Source: Clostridia bacterium (GTDB lineage: Bacteria; Bacillota; Clostridia; UBA1381). Taken from it: 5,088 bases of DNA. The stretch lies in contig JAFODX010000185.1 in NCBI GenBank assembly GCA_017380475.1, forward strand, positions 1 through 5,088, read 5' to 3'. How positions within the stretch are numbered: position 1 is the stretch's first letter; every line of letters starts with the position of its first letter. The translations under genes were made by a program, and so were the position numbers. This document shows positions 1-5,088 of the stretch, piece by piece. The notes beneath the pieces are model-generated. The model did not search any database, was not told the DNA's origin, and saw nothing but the letters and a program-made list of their open reading frames with translations.

Positions 1-87
1 GAAGCAACTGTTGAAACAAAGGATACAGAACCCGTGCCTGAAACTGAAGAGAAGACGGAGACGAAATCTGAAGATAAGGCAGAATAA
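1..87 (+). CDS. C-terminal tail of an unidentified acidic protein (5' end outside window)
   Basis: An open frame enters from the left edge and stops at TAA 85-87, giving 28 residues. The tail is almost entirely Glu, Lys, Thr, Pro and Asp, so it is probably a disordered acidic extension. The family cannot be recognised from this piece. The frame is preferred because frame 3 stops almost at once and frame 2 gives an implausible Arg/Lys-rich peptide. This frame also ends just before a clear ribosome binding site for the next gene. The 27-nt gap to that gene suggests one transcript. The composition resembles the N-terminal acidic segment of the next protein, but low-complexity sequence makes that weak evidence of relatedness. 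Confidence 0.6.
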   Translation, partial: EATVETKDTEPVPETEEKTETKSEDKAE

Positions 88-101
88 GAACTCTTGATAA
101 C

Positions 102-107
102 AGGAGG
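102..107 (+). promoter_or_regulatory. Ribosome binding site fixing the start of the membrane protein gene
   Basis: A perfect AGGAGG lies 7 nt before ATG 115-117. The frame can be extended upstream to TTG 94, but that start has no comparable site and would place this AGGAGG inside the coding region. ATG 115 is therefore chosen. Confidence 0.85.
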
Positions 108-114
108 TGCCAAG

Positions 115-783
115 ATGAGTGAAGAAACACTTGACAAAATCTGTGACTCGGAAGAAAAGACCGAGGCAACAATAGGCGAGGAGCCCGTAGTAGAAACAAA
201 AAAACGACATACACTAGCTATAATTATTCCTGCGGCACTGGTTTTGATTGTAATTATAGGTTTTGTGGTTGTACAGCTTCTGCAATACACGGGAGTGATA
301 AATCCTTATGAAAAAGATTATATTGATATCACCGGCAGAACTGCCGCCGATATTGCAAAATCAAAAAACTATAAATATGAAAAGTTTTTGAAAGAATACG
401 GTTTACCTGAAGATATGCCGAAGAGTACATCTGAACGTGCGGTATATTACAACATACCTGTTAAGAAGTATGTAGAAAAAACTCCCGGTATAGAAAGCTT
501 TGAACAGTTAAAAACTGAAATGGACTGGGATGATACTATAACTGAAGATATGACCATGGGAGATGCACTCGATAAAACTAAACTTTCATATTATGTGGGC
601 GAAGAACAACTTGAGCGTTTTAAGGCTTTGTACGGTTTGGATGAAACGGTAACCGGCGACACGCTTTACGGTGAAGTCCGTAACATTGTAGATGCAAAGG
701 AAAAAGAATTCAGATACACAATCTACAAGAACACACCTTCGCCTGTTCCAACAGAAGATGTGGAGCATATAGCAGGAGAATAA
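115..783 (+). CDS. Single-pass membrane protein with three C-terminal motif repeats, function unknown
   Basis: I do not recognise the family of this 222-residue protein. Residues 1-31 are acidic and hydrophilic, ending in a KKR cluster. Residues 33-58 form one strong hydrophobic segment (IIIPAALVLIVIIGF in its core). The positive charges before it predict a cytoplasmic N-terminus and an external C-terminal part of about 160 residues. There is no lipobox or signal peptidase site, so this looks like a signal anchor. Three copies of a 21-residue motif (pattern F/L-K-x-x-Y-G-L-x-E/D-x-V/I/M-T/P) occur at about 91-111, 132-152 and 169-189, and probably form a repeated helical fold. The tail (206-222) is Pro/Glu-rich. 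The gene likely shares a transcript with the partial gene upstream and ends at the terminator beginning at 782. Codon use matches its neighbours. That it is a real expressed protein is well supported; any role is unknown. Confidence 0.85.
   Translation: MSEETLDKICDSEEKTEATIGEEPVVETKKRHTLAIIIPAALVLIVIIGFVVVQLLQYTGVINPYEKDYIDITGRTAADIAKSKNYKYEKFLKEYGLPEDMPKSTSERAVYYNIPVKKYVEKTPGIESFEQLKTEMDWDDTITEDMTMGDALDKTKLSYYVGEEQLERFKALYGLDETVTGDTLYGEVRNIVDAKEKEFRYTIYKNTPSPVPTEDVEHIAGE
385..681 (+). repeat. Three degenerate protein-level motif repeats within the membrane protein
   Basis: The copies are encoded at about 385-447, 508-570 and 619-681, that is 41 and 37 codons apart. They read FLKEYGLPEDMP..., LKTEMDWDDTIT... 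and FKALYGLDETVT.... Copies 2 and 3 align without gaps and share K2, D8, T10, T12, D14 and G18 of the motif. Copy 1 fits the Y-G-L core and the acidic positions. The DNA itself is not repeated, so the duplication is old if real. The alignment was made by eye. Confidence 0.5.
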
Positions 784-810
784 AAAACGGAGGATCCCCC
801 TCCGTTTTTT
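782..810 (+). terminator. Strong intrinsic terminator
   Basis: The stem ACGGAGG (787-793) pairs perfectly with CCTCCGT (799-805) around a 5-nt loop, followed by a T run to 810. The A run 782-786 can extend the stem by pairing with the T run, so the structure could also terminate transcription from the opposite strand. It overlaps the stop codon of the membrane protein gene and separates that unit from the cca operon. Confidence 0.92.
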
Positions 811-818
811 CGTTAAAA

Positions 819-856
819 TATCACTTTTATGTTGACCCAAACGCTTATTTGTGATA
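819..856. repeat. Short inverted repeat around the candidate promoter
   Basis: TATCAC (819-824) is repeated inverted as GTGATA (851-856), with 26 nt between. The pair encloses the -35 box, and the right arm overlaps the extended -10. It could be an operator, but 6-bp arms at this distance can easily occur by chance in AT-rich sequence. Confidence 0.2.
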
Positions 857-860
857 AAAT
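832..860 (+). promoter_or_regulatory. Candidate sigma-A type promoter of the cca-recG operon
   Basis: TTGACC (832-837) and TAAAAT (855-860) are 17 nt apart, and TG at 852-853 gives an extended -10 element. Transcription would start near 867, leaving a leader of about 30 nt before ATG 899. Two further -10-like TATAAT hexamers (861-866 and 868-873) lie just downstream but lack well-spaced -35 partners. The position after a terminator and before four close-packed genes supports the call. Confidence 0.6.
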
Positions 861-883
861 TATAATGTATAATGCAAAAAAAG

Positions 884-890
884 AAAGGGG
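884..890 (+). promoter_or_regulatory. Ribosome binding site fixing the cca start
   Basis: AAAGGGG ends 8 nt before ATG 899-901. The frame is also open from an ATG at 872, but that start would lie within or beside the promoter -10 region and would bury this site in coding sequence. The start at 899 also matches where the family's conserved N-terminus begins. Confidence 0.75.
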
Positions 891-898
891 TGTGTAAA

Positions 899-2239
899 AT
901 GGAGCTCAATATAACCGATGGTGCAAGAAAAATTATCAGACGCATAGAAGCATCAGGTTTTTCTGCATATGTTGCAGGCGGTGCAGTGCGTGACCTTATA
1001 ATGGGTAAAATACCGCACGATTATGATATTGCTACCAATGCACGCCCGGAAGAGATAAAGAAAATATTCTCCAAAACAATAGATACAGGTATACAGCACG
1101 GCACAGTTACGGTTGTAGAGAACAAGACAGGCTATGAAATAACAACATTCCGTCGTGACGGCGAATATAATGACAGCCGTCATCCTGAAGATGTTATATA
1201 TGTAAACGACCCCAGAACTGATTGTTTGCGCCGTGATTTTACAATAAATGCAATGATGTATAACCCCGACTCGGGTTTACTTGACTTTTTCTGCGGACGT
1301 CGTGATATTCGTCAGGGTATAATAAGATGTGTCGGCAATGCAGAGGCGAGATTTAAAGAAGATGCGTTAAGAATGCTTCGTGCAGTACGCTTCAAAGCAC
1401 AGCTTGGTTTTGTTTTTGAGGATAAAACCGCACAGGCAATAAAAAAATGTGCAGTGCTTATAAAAAAGGTAAGCAAAGAGCGTATTCTTGACGAGCTTAA
1501 CAAAATCCTTTTATCTGATAACCCCGATGCAATACGTGACCTGCACGAGCTGGGCTTGCTGAAATTCATTCTGCCTGAGCTTGACAGATGCTTTGGCGAG
1601 GCACAGCGTAATAAGTATCATATATATGATGTTGGTGAGCACATAGTGCAGGCGGTTAAAAATACACCGGGAGATCTTGTTTTGCGATGGTCGGCACTTC
1701 TGCACGATACGGGCAAACCATGTTGTTCATCGGTTGATGCACAGGGCATAATCCATTTTTACGGCCATCACCGTGAAAGCCGGAGAATTGCCGTTGACGT
1801 ATTGCACAGACTGCATATGGATACTGCATCAATCCGGGATATTTCGTTACTCGTTGAAAACCATGATTACAGAGTAGAGGCGACGTTTACTGCGGTAAAG
1901 CGTATGATGTCAAAAACGGGTGCAGAATTATTTGAAAAGCTTCTCATCCTACAGCGTGCTGACAATATGGCGAAGAACCCGAAACACCTGCCCGAAAAAA
2001 TGCGTCGTATAAACGGCGGGCTTGATATTTTCCGTCAGGTGCTTGCATCAAAACAGCCGTACCGTGTTTCTGACCTTGTTATAAACGGCAGGGACTTAAT
2101 GACTCTGGGTTACCGTCAGGGCAAGGAAATAGGCGATGCTTTGAAAATGTTGCTTGATGAGGTAATAATAAAACCTGAACTCAACACACGTTTGTATCTG
2201 ATGAAGCGTGCAAAAGAAATAAAGGGCAGATTAAGATGA
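899..2239 (+). CDS. cca: CCA tRNA nucleotidyltransferase (class II) with C-terminal HD domain
   Basis: This cytoplasmic enzyme adds or repairs the 3'-terminal CCA of tRNAs from CTP and ATP without a nucleic-acid template. The 446-residue product has the class II head: GGAVRD (27-32), catalytic carboxylates D41 and D43 in HDYDIAT, and RRDFTINAM (111-119). The amino-acid template motif EDALR (154-158) selects the incoming base, followed by ERILDEL (194-200). The flexible loop region between the catalytic motif and RRD (about 84-110) is present, which argues for full CCA addition rather than a CC-only enzyme. An HD-type domain follows, with H248, HD 269-270, HH 290-291, HD 322-323 and ADNMA (354-358), suggesting an extra metal-dependent phosphohydrolase function whose activity is unproven here. 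The tail motif DLVINGRDLMTLG (392-404) is typical of the family. It is the first gene after the promoter, and its stop overlaps the next start as ATGA. Confidence 0.96.
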   Translation: MELNITDGARKIIRRIEASGFSAYVAGGAVRDLIMGKIPHDYDIATNARPEEIKKIFSKTIDTGIQHGTVTVVENKTGYEITTFRRDGEYNDSRHPEDVIYVNDPRTDCLRRDFTINAMMYNPDSGLLDFFCGRRDIRQGIIRCVGNAEARFKEDALRMLRAVRFKAQLGFVFEDKTAQAIKKCAVLIKKVSKERILDELNKILLSDNPDAIRDLHELGLLKFILPELDRCFGEAQRNKYHIYDVGEHIVQAVKNTPGDLVLRWSALLHDTGKPCCSSVDAQGIIHFYGHHRESRRIAVDVLHRLHMDTASIRDISLLVENHDYRVEATFTAVKRMMSKTGAELFEKLLILQRADNMAKNPKHLPEKMRRINGGLDIFRQVLASKQPYRVSDLVINGRDLMTLGYRQGKEIGDALKMLLDEVIIKPELNTRLYLMKRAKEIKGRLR

Positions 2240-3300
2240 GTAAATATATAGACTTAACCAAAATTCTCACAAAGCTTCCCGATTATGTGTTTGACTATAT
2301 CCAGGTCGCATATGACGGTGAAAGCATAAACACGCAGATTGGCTATAGTATAGATATAAAAACATTTCTTGACTATCTGATAAAATTCAAATTCGGAAAG
2401 AGCTTTTCGCCGGAGGATATTACTGCGGATATGCTCAACGAAGTTACTTTGCGTGATTTGAACGGTTTTAAGGCGTATCTTCGTGAGTATGAAAGTGAAT
2501 ATGTGAGTGCAACGGGCAGAGTTATAAAGCGTACAAGAACAAACAACGAATACGGCATAAACCGTAAACTGTCAGGTATCCGTGGTTTGTTCCTCTATCT
2601 GTATAAAAATGATTTAATAGACCATAATGTAACAGATAAGCTTGACTTTAAAAAGCTTCATCAGAAAATGAAGCGTCCGCTTAACACCAATGACGTTATG
2701 AATCTTATAAATGTGATATATAACGGCGAGGACTATTTTGAGGGCAGAAACCGTGCATCGTATCTGAACAGAAAACAGCGTGATATTGCCCTGTTTACTG
2801 CATATCTCGGTACGGGCTGCCGTGTTTCGGAACTTGTTAACCTCAATATAACAGATGTGGATTTTGAAACGTCGTCATTTCTCATAACACGTAAGGGCGG
2901 TGACCGTCAGGAAATTTTTATGCCTGTCCAGGTTGAAAACGAGATGCTTAAATATGTCGAGGAACGTCTGGCAGACGAAGAAACAAAAGATACAGACCCG
3001 TTATTTATAAGCCGTAACAAAAAACGTATCTTACCGCAGACAGTCGAAAAAAATCTTAAAAACTACTGTCGTGCGGCAGGCATAACAGACCCGGAAAAAA
3101 TGCATCCGCACTCATTAAGACGTACGTTTGCGTGTAACTTGATTGCGGACGGTATTGACATAAAAATGGTAGCCGAGCTTATGGGACATAAAAATATCGA
3201 AGTAACCCACAGATATTATACGCAGTATGCGGCAGAACGTCGTAAACAGGTTATGCGTTCGCTTGATATAACAGGCAGAAAGGAAGACGAAAATGGATAA
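2236..3300 (+). CDS. Tyrosine site-specific recombinase, XerS-like
   Basis: This enzyme cuts and rejoins DNA through a 3'-phosphotyrosine intermediate. All catalytic residues are visible in the 354-residue product: R196 in GTGCRVSEL, K220 in TRKGGDR, H292 and R295 in HSLRR, H318 in LMGHK, and nucleophile Y327, nine residues after H318. Residues 14-145 are the core-binding domain. The length and several features fit XerS, the single dif recombinase of streptococci (about 356 residues), better than the roughly 300-residue XerC/XerD. These are the opening LPDYVFDY (14-21), the LRE at 82-84, and a long linker ending in NRKQRD (178-183) before the catalytic arginine. This similarity is recalled from memory, not computed. 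The gene sits in a housekeeping operon: its start overlaps cca by 4 nt, and its end overlaps the Asp23 gene by 8 nt. There are no mobile-element hallmarks such as an excisionase or att repeats. The alternative is an orphan integrase-like recombinase. Recombinase certain; XerS kinship likely; dif role inferred. Confidence 0.93.
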   Translation: MSKYIDLTKILTKLPDYVFDYIQVAYDGESINTQIGYSIDIKTFLDYLIKFKFGKSFSPEDITADMLNEVTLRDLNGFKAYLREYESEYVSATGRVIKRTRTNNEYGINRKLSGIRGLFLYLYKNDLIDHNVTDKLDFKKLHQKMKRPLNTNDVMNLINVIYNGEDYFEGRNRASYLNRKQRDIALFTAYLGTGCRVSELVNLNITDVDFETSSFLITRKGGDRQEIFMPVQVENEMLKYVEERLADEETKDTDPLFISRNKKRILPQTVEKNLKNYCRAAGITDPEKMHPHSLRRTFACNLIADGIDIKMVAELMGHKNIEVTHRYYTQYAAERRKQVMRSLDITGRKEDENG

Positions 3301-3634
3301 TGTAAAGCATCCCGATGGAATTGTCACTGTAAACGACAGAGCTGTCAAGCAGATTGCGGTATATGCAGCTTGCGGCTGTGACGGTGTTGCAGGTATGAGT
3401 GAGAAGTCAAGAGTCGGTGGAACGGCGAAATTTGTCACAGGCAATGCCGATTCTTCAGGTGTATATATAACAAAATCAAAATCGGGTATCAGTCTTGATT
3501 TATATGTGGCTTGTGTTCACGGTGCCGATGCAAAAACACTGTCAAAAGAAATAAAAACTGCTGTAAAAGAGGCGTTTCCGTGTACTGGTATAACGGTAAA
3601 GGAAGTTGTGGTACACATAAACAATGTTAAATAA
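3293..3634 (+). CDS. Asp23/Gls24 (YloU-type) family protein
   Basis: This is a small protein of 113 residues, typical of single-domain Asp23/DUF322 members. The family signature is visible: GIVTVNDRAVKQIAVYAA (9-26) followed by GVAG (31-34). In the second half comes an amphipathic strand-helix-strand, LDLYVACVHGAD (68-79), then KEIKTAVKEAF (85-95), and the final strand TGITVKEVVVHI (98-109). The family is associated with envelope homeostasis and alkaline or other stress in Gram-positive bacteria, often at the membrane through partners; its molecular activity is unclear. No membrane segment is present here. AAAGGA (3279-3284) lies 8 nt before the ATG, inside the end of the recombinase gene, so translation may be coupled. 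In Bacillus the homologue yloU is followed by the DhaL-like yloV (a FakA-type gene) and lies upstream of recG; here recG follows directly. Cys27, Cys29 and Cys74 are unusual but have no assigned role. Confidence 0.85.
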   Translation: MDNVKHPDGIVTVNDRAVKQIAVYAACGCDGVAGMSEKSRVGGTAKFVTGNADSSGVYITKSKSGISLDLYVACVHGADAKTLSKEIKTAVKEAFPCTGITVKEVVVHINNVK

Positions 3635-3649
3635 CAGGTGGTTTATACT

Positions 3650-5088
3650 ATGGGACTTGATAAATCCATACAGTATCTTAAGGGCGTTGGAGAAAAACGT
3701 GCTGAACTGTTCAATAAAAAAGGTATAAAGACTGTCGGGGACCTGCTGTATTTCTTTCCTCGTACGCACGAAGACAGAAGCGTTGTAAAACCGATTTCGC
3801 AGTGCGATGAGGGCGAAACAGTTTGCATCAGTGTTACTGCATATCAGGACCCGCAGGACAGATACGTAAGACGTAATATGCTTATTACGTCTTTAGTTGT
3901 ATTTGATGATTCGGGTATGATGAATATTGTATGGTATAATAACAAGTACATCAAGAACAACATTAAAGCAGGCGAAAAGTACATATTTTTCGGTACTGTC
4001 ACACGAAACAAACAGGGCAGAATACAAATGACCGCACCTGTATTTGAAAAGCAGGGTAATGAACGTTTCACGGGCAAGATTGTACCGGTATATCCGTTAA
4101 CGGCTAATCTGTCGCAGAAAATCGTTCAGACAACTATGGAAACAGCATTAAAGGAAGCAGGCAGAATGGCAGAATACCTGCCAGAGAAAATACGTGAAAA
4201 GTATATGATAGCCGAGCTTAATTTTTCAATGCAGAACATACATTTCCCTGCAGACTTTGAGAGCTATAATATTGCCCGTACGAGATTTGTATTCGAGGAA
4301 CTTCTGGTGCTTCAGCTTGCGTTGCGTGAACGCCGGCAGAAAAACACACAGAATGAGGGCAGAAAGTTCACTGATGCCAAATGCATACGTGAGCTGACCG
4401 ATTCAATGCCGTTTGAGCTTACGGGTGCACAGAAACGAACCGTAAACGAAATTTGCCGTGACTGTATGTCGGGAAAGCAAATGAACCGTCTTGTTCAGGG
4501 TGATGTTGGTTCGGGAAAAACGGCGGTTGCGGCGGCTGCAATATTTATGGCTGTCAGGAACGGATATCAGGCGGCAATGATGGCACCGACTGAGATACTT
4601 GCCGGACAGCACGCAGATTCGTTGGGTGAATTGTTCGAAAAACACGGTATTAAAACAGCGTTTTTGTCGGGCAGTACAAAAGCGAAAGAAAAACGCGAAA
4701 TATTGGAAAAAATTGCATCAGGTGAGGTGCAGGTGGTAATTGGTACGCACGCACTTATACAGGAAAAGGTGGAGTTTAAAAATCTCGGCTTTGTGGTGGC
4801 AGATGAACAACACCGTTTCGGCGTTGAACAGCGTGCAAAACTTATGGCAAAAGGTGAAAACCCGCATATGCTTATTATGTCGGCAACGCCTATTCCGAGA
4901 ACTCTTGCACTCATTCTTTACGGCGACCTTGATATATCTGTAATCGACGAACTGCCACCGGGCAGAAAGCCTGTTAAAACATACAGCGTGAAAGAGAATA
5001 TGCGTAAGCGTGTTTATGATTTTATTGAAGAAAATGTAAAAAAAGGGATGCAGGCATACGTTGTATGCCCGCTTGTTGCAGAAACCGA
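3650..5088 (+). CDS. recG: ATP-dependent DNA helicase RecG (N-terminal 479 codons, 3' end outside window)
   Basis: RecG is a double-strand DNA translocase that regresses stalled forks and remodels branched recombination intermediates. The visible part covers about 70% of a protein usually near 680-690 residues. Residues 8-43 carry the helix-hairpin-helix-like YLKGVGEKRAELF and the family's DLLYFFPRTHEDR. Residues about 55-150 form the OB-fold wedge domain that grips the branch. The motor follows: Walker A GDVGSGKT (284-291), motif Ia APTEILAGQH (312-321), GTHALIQ (365-371), DEQHRFGVEQR (385-395, a DExH-type Walker B), and motif III SATPIPRTL (411-419). LPPGRKPV (435-442) then leads into the second helicase lobe, cut at the window edge. 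The start is set by AGGTGG (3636-3641), 8 nt before ATG 3650. The 15-nt gap after the Asp23 gene indicates co-transcription. No frameshift or missing motif is seen. Confidence 0.97.
   Translation, partial: MGLDKSIQYLKGVGEKRAELFNKKGIKTVGDLLYFFPRTHEDRSVVKPISQCDEGETVCISVTAYQDPQDRYVRRNMLITSLVVFDDSGMMNIVWYNNKYIKNNIKAGEKYIFFGTVTRNKQGRIQMTAPVFEKQGNERFTGKIVPVYPLTANLSQKIVQTTMETALKEAGRMAEYLPEKIREKYMIAELNFSMQNIHFPADFESYNIARTRFVFEELLVLQLALRERRQKNTQNEGRKFTDAKCIRELTDSMPFELTGAQKRTVNEICRDCMSGKQMNRLVQGDVGSGKTAVAAAAIFMAVRNGYQAAMMAPTEILAGQHADSLGELFEKHGIKTAFLSGSTKAKEKREILEKIASGEVQVVIGTHALIQEKVEFKNLGFVVADEQHRFGVEQRAKLMAKGENPHMLIMSATPIPRTLALILYGDLDISVIDELPPGRKPVKTYSVKENMRKRVYDFIEENVKKGMQAYVVCPLVAET

Noticed and set aside
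810..837. Possible dif-like site: TTATGTTGACC (827-837) resembles a XerD half-site, upstream of an operon encoding a Xer-type recombinase
   Set aside because: Only the right half matches (about 8 of 11 positions to the classical arm). The left half (810-820) does not form a convincing inverted partner, and the segment overlaps the -35 box, which explains the TTGACC part.
872..898. Alternative earlier start for cca at ATG 872
   Set aside because: It would sit in or next to the -10 region, adds a nine-residue Lys-rich extension, and has no upstream ribosome binding site, whereas ATG 899 has one at the right distance.
586..945. Minus-strand open frame of 119 codons over the end of the membrane protein gene and the promoter
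   Set aside because: It runs antisense through a well-supported gene and the terminator, has no ribosome binding site I can see, and has a Cys/Phe-rich composition typical of a shadow frame.
2236..3300. Recombinase as evidence of an integrated mobile element
   Set aside because: It overlaps housekeeping genes on both sides with matching codon use, and no att repeats, excisionase or cargo genes are visible.
4567..4914. Minus-strand open frame of 115 codons opposite the helicase motifs
   Set aside because: It lies entirely opposite conserved RecG motor motifs, so it is a shadow frame. The other long minus-strand frames opposite cca, the recombinase, the Asp23 gene and recG are rejected for the same reason.
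4740..4943. Plus-strand 67-codon open frame in another phase inside recG
   Set aside because: It overlaps the recG DEQH and SAT motifs in a different frame, with no own ribosome binding site and atypical composition.

Overview
The window is low-GC (about 40% by eye), has strong AGGAGG-type ribosome binding sites and codes only on the + strand. Its gene content (class II cca, a tyrosine recombinase, an Asp23/YloU-family protein and recG) points to the Bacillota, most likely an anaerobic Clostridia lineage. I cannot name a species from sequence alone.

Left part (1-810): the acidic C-terminal tail of an unidentified protein ends at 87. After a 27-nt gap comes a 222-residue single-pass membrane protein of unknown function (115-783). 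Its extracytoplasmic part appears to contain three copies of a 21-residue motif. A strong intrinsic terminator (782-810) closes this unit.

Right part (811-5088): a candidate promoter (832-860) lies upstream of four tightly packed genes. These are cca (899-2239, tRNA 3'-end maturation), a tyrosine recombinase with XerS-like architecture (2236-3300), a small Asp23/Gls24-family protein (3293-3634) and the first 479 codons of recG (3650 to the window edge). The junctions are a 4-nt ATGA overlap, an 8-nt overlap and a 15-nt gap, so one transcript with translational coupling is likely. All four have housekeeping character: tRNA repair, chromosome-dimer resolution or other site-specific recombination, an envelope or stress-associated protein, and fork or recombination-intermediate rescue.

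I see no RNA genes, CRISPR array, insertion sequence, prophage or defence cassette, and no gene-free stretch over 300 bases; the longest is 784-898. The window is largely ordinary. The points worth a second look are the XerS-like recombinase inside a housekeeping operon, the Asp23-recG junction lacking the DhaL/FakA-type gene often found there, the repeat-bearing membrane protein, and a marked scarcity of GATC and GGCC that is visible in codon choice.
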